The translations under genes and the position numbers were made by a program. From Acephala macrosclerotiorum (Eukaryota > Ascomycota > Leotiomycetes > Helotiales > Mollisiaceae), in contig MU119314.1 in assembly GCA_014904845.1 (NCBI GenBank), positions 62,001 through 126,000 of the forward strand: DNA of 64,000 nucleotides. The letters run 5' to 3'. The notes beneath the pieces are model-generated. The model saw nothing but the letters and a program-made list of their open reading frames with translations, was not told the origin of the DNA and did not search any database. Each line of letters opens with the position of its first letter. The stretch's first letter is position 1. This document shows positions 58,055 through 64,000 of this stretch, piece by piece.

Positions 58055-61000
58055 TTACTCCTCAGGATGAACCTCCGTCTCAGCGATCTTCACACCATTA
58101 TTCCCATTCATGACCTCGACACCCTTGTCGTTCTCTCCCACTTCCTCTACATTTCCATTCAACTTCGCAACTGAATGTTCAACCATGATCTTCACGGCAT
58201 GAACAGCGCTAAGGATCTCTGCATCCTTGTATACTGGTGCAGCAGAGATCTCCTTCGGCAGAGCAGATACCAAAGTCTTAACGGAGCTCAACTCGGAAAG
58301 GATCTCTTCATCCTTGACATCCTTGGCTTCAGCTGGTGCAGGTAGAGCTGAGATCAGAGTCTTGACGTTGGCCAGTTCGGCGAGGATTTCTTCGTCCTTG
58401 ACTGCAGCTGGGGTGACTAGGACAGGTAGACCCTCAACGAGAGTCTTGACTTCGAGGACCTGCTTCTCGATGCCGGAAAGATCAGTGGCTGGGGCTGGTG
58501 CAGAGACAACGTCCTTAATGCTGGTGAGATGCTCGGATTGAGAATCAGCGGCTGATTTGATGTCTGCGATGGCAGCTTGGTGGGTGTCGAGAGTAGACTT
58601 GATGCCTGCGACCGAGGTCTCGAGACCTGAGAGGTCGGCGATTGGTGCTGGCGTGGAGACGAATTCTTTGATGCTGGTGAGATGAGCAGTCTGTTCATCG
58701 AGGGTAGCTTTGTGAGACTCGAGAGTGCCCTTGACGTCAGTGAGGTGGCCCTCAAGACTAGAAAGGTCGACTGGCGCGGGTACATCTGCCGGAGTAGCAA
58801 CGATGTCCTTGATGACAGAGAGATGAGCAGAGTGCTCATCCAGGGTAGCTTTGTGAGCATGAAGGGAAGATGAGACCTCCTTGATCGATCCTTCCAGGCT
58901 AGAGAGGTCGGTAGGCTCGGCAATAGGAGCTGGTATAGCAACCTTCTCCTTGATCTCACTGAGGTGGTCGCTGTGAATTCCCAGAGTAACTGCTAGAGCG
59001 GCGACCGACCCTTCAAGGCCAGAGATGTCTGTCTTCTCAGCGACAGGCGCAGGGGTAGCGACAATCTCCTTGATCTCTGACAAGTGGGAAGTGATAGGTG
59101 AGAGGTCGACAGGTTCAGCGGCAGGAACGGGTGCAAGGACCTTCTCTTTGATCGCCGCGAGATGCTCACTGTGGATGGTTTGAGTAGCTCCAAGGGCAGC
59201 AATAGATGCCTCCAAGCCCGAGACATCGGTCTTCTCGGGGACTGGAGCTGGCGTAGCAACGATGTCCTTGATTTCAGTCAAGTGTGCGGTGATAGGAGTC
59301 AAATCAATCGGCTCAGCAACGGTGGCTGGAGTTGCGACGATTTCCTTGATGGCGCTCAAATGTTCAGAGTGGGATGCAAGCGTAGAGGTGATGGCAGACA
59401 GGTCAACAGGCTCAGCCACAGATGCCGGTGCAACCAAAGACGCCTTGATGTCTGAGAAATGTCCGCTGTGGGCTTCAAGAGTGGAGGTGATGGGCGTGAG
59501 ATCGACAGGCGCTGGGACTACTGCGGGAGTCGACACAATTTCCTTGATCTCCGCCAGCTGAGCAGTGATCGGTGTGAAGTCAACAGATTCAACTGCAGGT
59601 GTTGGGGCGGCGAGAGTGCTCTTGATGTCGGTCAAGTGAGCGGTGTGAGCCTCAAGAGTGGAGGTCAATGGTGTCAGATCAACAGGCACAGGTGCTGCAG
59701 CAGGAGTTGAGACAATATCCTTCAGCTCGGCTAAGCTGGTGGTATGAGCTTCGAGTGATGCAGTCAATGGGGAAAGATCTACTGGTGCGGCAATAGGCAC
59801 TGGTGAGGCGAGAGTACCCTTGATGTCGGTGAGATGAGCAGTGTGAGCATCGAGTGTTGAGACCAAGGGTGCAAGGTCAACTGGAGCAGGAGCTGGTGTT
59901 GGAACAGCGAGCGTGCCTTTGATGTCAGTCAAATGAGCGACAATGGGCGCTAAGTCAATGGGCTCTGATGCTGCAACGGGCGCAGAAACAGTGTCCTTGA
60001 TAGCGGCAAGCTGTTCGCCATGAGACTCGAGATGCGACACAATGGGTGCGAAATCAACCGGCTCAGCAATTGGGGCAGGCTTTAATACGATCTCCTTGAT
60101 GGTGTCGAGCTGCGAAATGATTGGAGTCAAGTCCGTTGGCTCTGGTACCGCAGCAGGGGTGGATACCAGACCCTTGATCGCCTCAAGGTGTCCAGTATGG
60201 GCCTCAAGATGGGAAGTGATTGGAGTGAAGTCAATGGGCTCAGCAGCAACGACAGGTGCGGGCGTCGTCACGATATCCTTCAGCTGCGTAAGATGCTCAG
60301 TGTGAGCCTCTAATGTGGACGTGATAGGCGTCAAGTCTACTGGTGCTGGGGCGACGGCGGGCGTGGAAACAATATCCTTGATCGCCGACAAATGAGCCGA
60401 ATGCTCCTGGAGTGTAGAGACAATAGGTGTGAGATCGGTCGCGGTTGCTGGGGCTGAGCTGGCCAGCGTGGACTTAATGTCTTCCAGGTGGGACACAATA
60501 GGGGCGAGATTGACTGGCTCGGTGGTAGGTGCAGTGGAAGGAGCACCAACAAGTCCTTTGAGCTCAGTCAAGTGAGTAGTGTGCGAGTCGAGAGTTGACA
60601 CTAAAGGCGACAAATCAACCTCTTTGGGGACTGGAGCCTCCTTGTCGACCGAAGTCTTGATCTCTGCGACAGATGCTGTGAGCAGAGCAATGGAAGCCTC
60701 GAGACCTGAGATGTCTGTCTTCTCTGCGACAGGAGCCGGCGCTGAAACGGCTGTCTTGATGTCTTCCAAATGGGTGGAATGTGCGTCAAGCTTCGAGACC
60801 AAAGGTGAGAAATCCACTACCTTCGCCTCTGGAACTGGTACTGAGACTGCAGACTTGATTGCTTCTAGATGAGCAGTGTGGGCATCGAGTGTGGAGACAA
60901 GAGGCGAGAGGTCGACTTCCTTGGTCTCAGTAACGGGTGCTGGAGTCTCGACTGTGGCTTTCACTTCAGCAATAACTGCAGACATTTTTTCAACAGAAGC

Positions 61001-62563
61001 TTCAAGGCTGGACAGATCAACCTTCTCGCTCACTGGCGGAACAATAGCGGCGAGGGTCTTGATCTCACCAAGAGTGCCAGTGTGTGCTTCGAGAGTGCTG
61101 TGGACCTTGTCAACAGAGCTCTCGAGACCACTAAGGTCGGTAGCGACTGGCACATTGGCCTCGACAGCCGCCTTAACCTCAGCAATGGTAGCGGCAAGTG
61201 TTTGAATGGTTGCCTCGATTGAAGACAAATCTACCTTCACTGGAACTGGTGCAGGCGTGGTAGCAGCAGTCTTGATCTCGGTCAAGTGAGCTGTGTGACT
61301 ATCCAGAGTGGAGTGGATATCTCGGACGGAAGTCTCTAGCCCAGTAAGGTCGGTCTTTTCTGGCACAGGGGCTGGTGTAGATACAATCTCCCGAAGGCCA
61401 TTGAGTGATGTTGAGTGTGCTGCGAGAGTCTCGTTTGAGGCTTTGACGGCTTCTAAGATTTCTGGGTGTAAATTGGCACTTTTAATCTCGGCAAGAGCAG
61501 CAGCGTGTGATGTGTGAGATTCATTGGAAGCCTTGACCTCAGCGAGGATTTCTGGTGAAATGTTGCTTGCTTTGATGTCCTCCAACGCAGTGGCGTGGGT
61601 GGCATGAGATTCCTGAAGAGCCTTGACATTTGACAAGATATCTGAGCTAATGTTCTTGCTCTTGATCTCTTCAAGAGCCGCGGCGTGAGAGGCGTGTGAT
61701 TCATTTCCTGCTTTGACTTGGCTGAGGATTTCGATGCTTGAATCAGAAGCCTTGATTTCCGAAAGGATAGCCTGGTGAGTGTCGATGGCAGTGAGGACAG
61801 CTCCAACCTGAGCACTCAACCCTGCGAAGCCAGCGGTAGTGCCAGCTTCAATGTCGGTTTTCAAGGACCCGAGCTCAGCAGACAAAGCAGCGAGCTTCGC
61901 ATCCTGAGAGGTGAAGTCTACCGGTGCTGGAAGTGGTCGCTCGTGCAATGTCTGCAACCCAGATGTAATTGTGTCTAGCTTCTCTCCATGTGCTACCAAC
62001 AGGCTTGTATCTGGGGATGCAACCTGCTCTTGTACAGCCTTGATATTGTTTCCAAGCTCCACCAATGAGTCCGTGATCTTCGCAACCGTATCTTCAATCG
62101 ATGTGATCTTCACAGTCGCCTGCGTATTGTTCGTGTCGACAAGGTATGATAGGTCGGACAGCTTCGAGGATGTCTGGCTATCGCTTTGGTTGATTCGTTG
62201 GGTGAGTTCATCGTTCGTGGCTCGGAGTGCGGATTCGATGGTCGATATATCAAACGCCGCTTTGAAGGAGGGTTCTAACTGGATGGCCAGATGTCCTGCA
62301 ACAGCTTTGGTGAACTCGTCAGTATTGAGTGCAGCAGATACGGCATCTGCAATCGACTTCTGTAGCTCGTCTCGGTCCTGTGGCTCCTCTTCCTCGTCCT
62401 CTGATGGGATACTTCCCGTAGCAGCAATACCTTTGGCGCGTTTGTCATGTCTGCCTGAGAGAGCGTCTCTCAGACGGCCGATGATCTTGGGTGTAGACAT
62501 CAGAGTGATGCCAGTAAGTGATGATACAACGAAAAGGTACAATAACGTAGCAAGAGAAGACAT
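58055..62563 (-). CDS. Giant tandem-repeat protein with N-terminal membrane anchor
   Basis: One uninterrupted frame of 1502 residues. Residues 5-25 form a single hydrophobic segment (signal anchor), followed by a basic patch and an acidic run (EDEEEEP). Residues about 60-260 are helical and coiled-coil-like. Then come about four 30-residue repeats (ILSQVKAGNESHASHAAALEEIK) and roughly thirty 33-37-residue repeats of the form VDLTPITSTLEAHTAHLTDIKS plus a TPAP-rich linker. The C-terminus switches to KDEEILSELSSVKTL repeats and an acidic end. Each unit should be a helix followed by a Pro-Ala hinge. No family is recognised; a structural tether at an organelle or plasma membrane is inference. Opposite-strand frames here are shadows. 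Confidence 0.88.
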   Translation of the reverse strand: MSSLATLLYLFVVSSLTGITLMSTPKIIGRLRDALSGRHDKRAKGIAATGSIPSEDEEEEPQDRDELQKSIADAVSAALNTDEFTKAVAGHLAIQLEPSFKAAFDISTIESALRATNDELTQRINQSDSQTSSKLSDLSYLVDTNNTQATVKITSIEDTVAKITDSLVELGNNIKAVQEQVASPDTSLLVAHGEKLDTITSGLQTLHERPLPAPVDFTSQDAKLAALSAELGSLKTDIEAGTTAGFAGLSAQVGAVLTAIDTHQAILSEIKASDSSIEILSQVKAGNESHASHAAALEEIKSKNISSDILSNVKALQESHATHATALEDIKASNISPEILAEVKASNESHTSHAAALAEIKSANLHPEILEAVKASNETLAAHSTSLNGLREIVSTPAPVPEKTDLTGLETSVRDIHSTLDSHTAHLTEIKTAATTPAPVPVKVDLSSIEATIQTLAATIAEVKAAVEANVPVATDLSGLESSVDKVHSTLEAHTGTLGEIKTLAAIVPPVSEKVDLSSLEASVEKMSAVIAEVKATVETPAPVTETKEVDLSPLVSTLDAHTAHLEAIKSAVSVPVPEAKVVDFSPLVSKLDAHSTHLEDIKTAVSAPAPVAEKTDISGLEASIALLTASVAEIKTSVDKEAPVPKEVDLSPLVSTLDSHTTHLTELKGLVGAPSTAPTTEPVNLAPIVSHLEDIKSTLASSAPATATDLTPIVSTLQEHSAHLSAIKDIVSTPAVAPAPVDLTPITSTLEAHTEHLTQLKDIVTTPAPVVAAEPIDFTPITSHLEAHTGHLEAIKGLVSTPAAVPEPTDLTPIISQLDTIKEIVLKPAPIAEPVDFAPIVSHLESHGEQLAAIKDTVSAPVAASEPIDLAPIVAHLTDIKGTLAVPTPAPAPVDLAPLVSTLDAHTAHLTDIKGTLASPVPIAAPVDLSPLTASLEAHTTSLAELKDIVSTPAAAPVPVDLTPLTSTLEAHTAHLTDIKSTLAAPTPAVESVDFTPITAQLAEIKEIVSTPAVVPAPVDLTPITSTLEAHSGHFSDIKASLVAPASVAEPVDLSAITSTLASHSEHLSAIKEIVATPATVAEPIDLTPITAHLTEIKDIVATPAPVPEKTDVSGLEASIAALGATQTIHSEHLAAIKEKVLAPVPAAEPVDLSPITSHLSEIKEIVATPAPVAEKTDISGLEGSVAALAVTLGIHSDHLSEIKEKVAIPAPIAEPTDLSSLEGSIKEVSSSLHAHKATLDEHSAHLSVIKDIVATPADVPAPVDLSSLEGHLTDVKGTLESHKATLDEQTAHLTSIKEFVSTPAPIADLSGLETSVAGIKSTLDTHQAAIADIKSAADSQSEHLTSIKDVVSAPAPATDLSGIEKQVLEVKTLVEGLPVLVTPAAVKDEEILAELANVKTLISALPAPAEAKDVKDEEILSELSSVKTLVSALPKEISAAPVYKDAEILSAVHAVKIMVEHSVAKLNGNVEEVGENDKGVEVMNGNNGVKIAETEVHPEE

Positions 62564-63612
62564 CCCCCGGGATTGGTGAGAAGAAGAGGAAAAACTTGAG
62601 AAATTCCTGCGTTACATACTAACCCATGTTTAGCATCAGGCGCATAAAAATATGTGCATCGTGAATAATGTGCAAATGTTTAATTGTCAGTCTCACTTTT
62701 TGGCGTCACCTCATTTCGCGGAGGGAGTCGGTGAGAGGCGTTTGCTGGGGTTGGTCGACCAGGTAAGCTGGGCGGGCCGAGCGTTTTTCCGCTCCTCTCC
62801 TGCAAAAATTTCCACGACGGCGTCAAGACTGATCCAATTAGGTACTTTTCAGATCCCCAGTGGTTCATGCTACCGAACCCCCACCGCTGTCAGCCACAAT
62901 GTCGAACCTGGCCCAGCAGCCAGTCGTAAATGCAGTTTGGGTCGAATTGCTACTGAGTCTGTGAACCAGTCCAGAGGGTTTTTGTCGCCGCAGGTCCGCG
63001 AGAGGTGGTATCGGGCACCACATGACCGCAGTACGACGCATATCGGTGCTTCAGGCTGGATGATGATATGCCAATTCATTGATCTTCCGGACGTCTATCC
63101 TATCAGTCGAGAACAGTTGTCGAGACAGCGCATAGTGGGAGGGGCCGAGACATAACGGGCTGCATGATGGATCAACCACATGCAGTGATGAAAACCTCAT
63201 TCAAGGGTTGGGCAGCTATGGTTCCGAGGTTCGCCTGTATAGATGGCAAGGATGTTCATCTCTTCTCAAGGGAGAGATAGGCCCCAAAGTCGAGGGATCG
63301 CGCAGCATTTGAAGGTTAAAATCGACATGAGTGTTGAAGGAGCGAACGTTGGAATCCGGTGGCTTGACCAAGCCGCTAACCGCCAGTGCGGATGTGGCGT
63401 AGCAACACGTGACCACTCAACGACGTCGCTTGAATCTCTCTTTGTGCCATTTGTGCAAGATGTTCAAGTCTGGAAGATGCGCAAGATTCATCTTGTATGA
63501 TTTTCATCAAACAAATCTTGTTTTTCCTGCTGCAACTTGTCAATTTCCACGCGCGCTTCGCATCTCCTCAATCTTTTCAAAGTCGAGACCTCAACTCAGG
63601 GGTGCTGATACC
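62564..63612. other. Intergenic between divergent repeat-protein and F-box-like genes
   Basis: About 1 kb with promoters of both genes; no supported frame. Confidence 0.5.
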
Positions 63613-64000
63613 ATGGAGTCTCTATCAACGGAATTAGTAACGAGCATCGTTCAATTTTGCGAGCTTCCAGAGCTTATGGATCTGCGCCAATCTTGCAAGG
63701 CATTCTATGCCCCAGCCACCCGTCAGCTCTTCTCTCACATTCACGTGACTCCGAAACCTCATTCCATTGGAGATGATGGAGATGAAGACGCAGAGGACGA
63801 AGAGCGCGAAGACTTCTACAAGCACTTCAATTCTATCCTTGGGTCATCACACCTCTCACCTGAAGTTGTCAGTGTGAAGATTACGACCTCAGATGATCCC
63901 AGCAAGGACAAGCAAGACTACAACAACGATGAGGAAGAATCGATACTCACTGAGGAATTCGAACATGTCATCTGGTCCATCAGCAAGTTCCCAAATCTTC
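63613..64000 (+). CDS. F-box-like protein, 3' end beyond window
   Basis: An ATG at 63613 opens a frame that continues to the window edge (129 codons seen). MESLSTELVTSIVQFCELPEL followed by LRQSCKAFYAPATRQLFSHI matches the short F-box-like motif at the start of many fungal proteins. An acidic stretch and EFEHVIWSISKFPNL, like leucine-rich-repeat sections of such proteins, follow. F-box proteins bring substrates to SCF ubiquitin ligases. Incomplete. Confidence 0.72.
   Translation, partial: MESLSTELVTSIVQFCELPELMDLRQSCKAFYAPATRQLFSHIHVTPKPHSIGDDGDEDAEDEEREDFYKHFNSILGSSHLSPEVVSVKITTSDDPSKDKQDYNNDEEESILTEEFEHVIWSISKFPNL

Noticed and set aside
58227..62579. Many plus-strand frames opposite the repeat protein
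   Set aside because: They mirror the repeat periodicity of the minus-strand gene and have no features of their own.

Overview
The window looks like nuclear DNA of a filamentous ascomycete (Pezizomycotina; Leotiomycetes is my guess from overall protein flavour, unproven). The reasons are short GT-AG introns of about 45-90 nt with CTAAC/CTGAC-type branch sites, fungal gene families (HET, UstYa, TmpA-like flavoprotein, fungal rhodopsin-like, ULD, PAN3, LSM7), and AT-rich blocks and C-to-T stop codons typical of repeat-induced point mutation (RIP). Intron-exon structures were assembled by hand from splice signals, reading phase and protein continuity, so many genes extend beyond any single open frame.

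Left half (1-32.4 kb) is accessory. It holds a secreted beta-helix-like protein running off the left edge, a secreted bicovalent-FAD oxidoreductase, a 0.5-kb AT-rich RIP block, then a divergent pair: a four-helix-bundle/pseudokinase protein of MLKL-like layout (6671-8687, minus) and an intact protein kinase (9129-11667, plus), sharing a 441-bp promoter with three 30-bp repeats. A 1.8-kb AT-rich block follows, then a broken UstYa-like gene, GNA1, a TmpA-like membrane flavoprotein, an AMP-binding ligase with a GC-AG intron, relics of a HET-type and a rhodopsin-like gene, four small non-autonomous transposon-like elements (two of one TA-target family, one with 8-bp and one with TTA duplications), and a HET protein ending in two WW-like modules.

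Right half (32.4-64 kb) is mostly housekeeping: a UBX/UAS protein of the FAF2/Ubx2 type, PAN3, LSM7, a Zn2Cys6 protein behind a repeat-rich, pyrimidine-skewed upstream region, an apple-domain protein, small Cys proteins, a short-chain dehydrogenase, a ULD-type gene killed by C-to-T stops, an SRPK-like kinase with a transposon remnant just upstream of its start, a 1502-residue repeat protein and the start of an F-box-like gene.

The two most unusual arrangements are the pseudokinase/kinase pair, which recalls the MLKL/RIPK necroptosis pair in layout, and PAN3, whose 1.65-kb second intron contains a complete second CCCH zinc-finger gene on the same strand. No CRISPR arrays, rRNA or convincing tRNA genes were seen.
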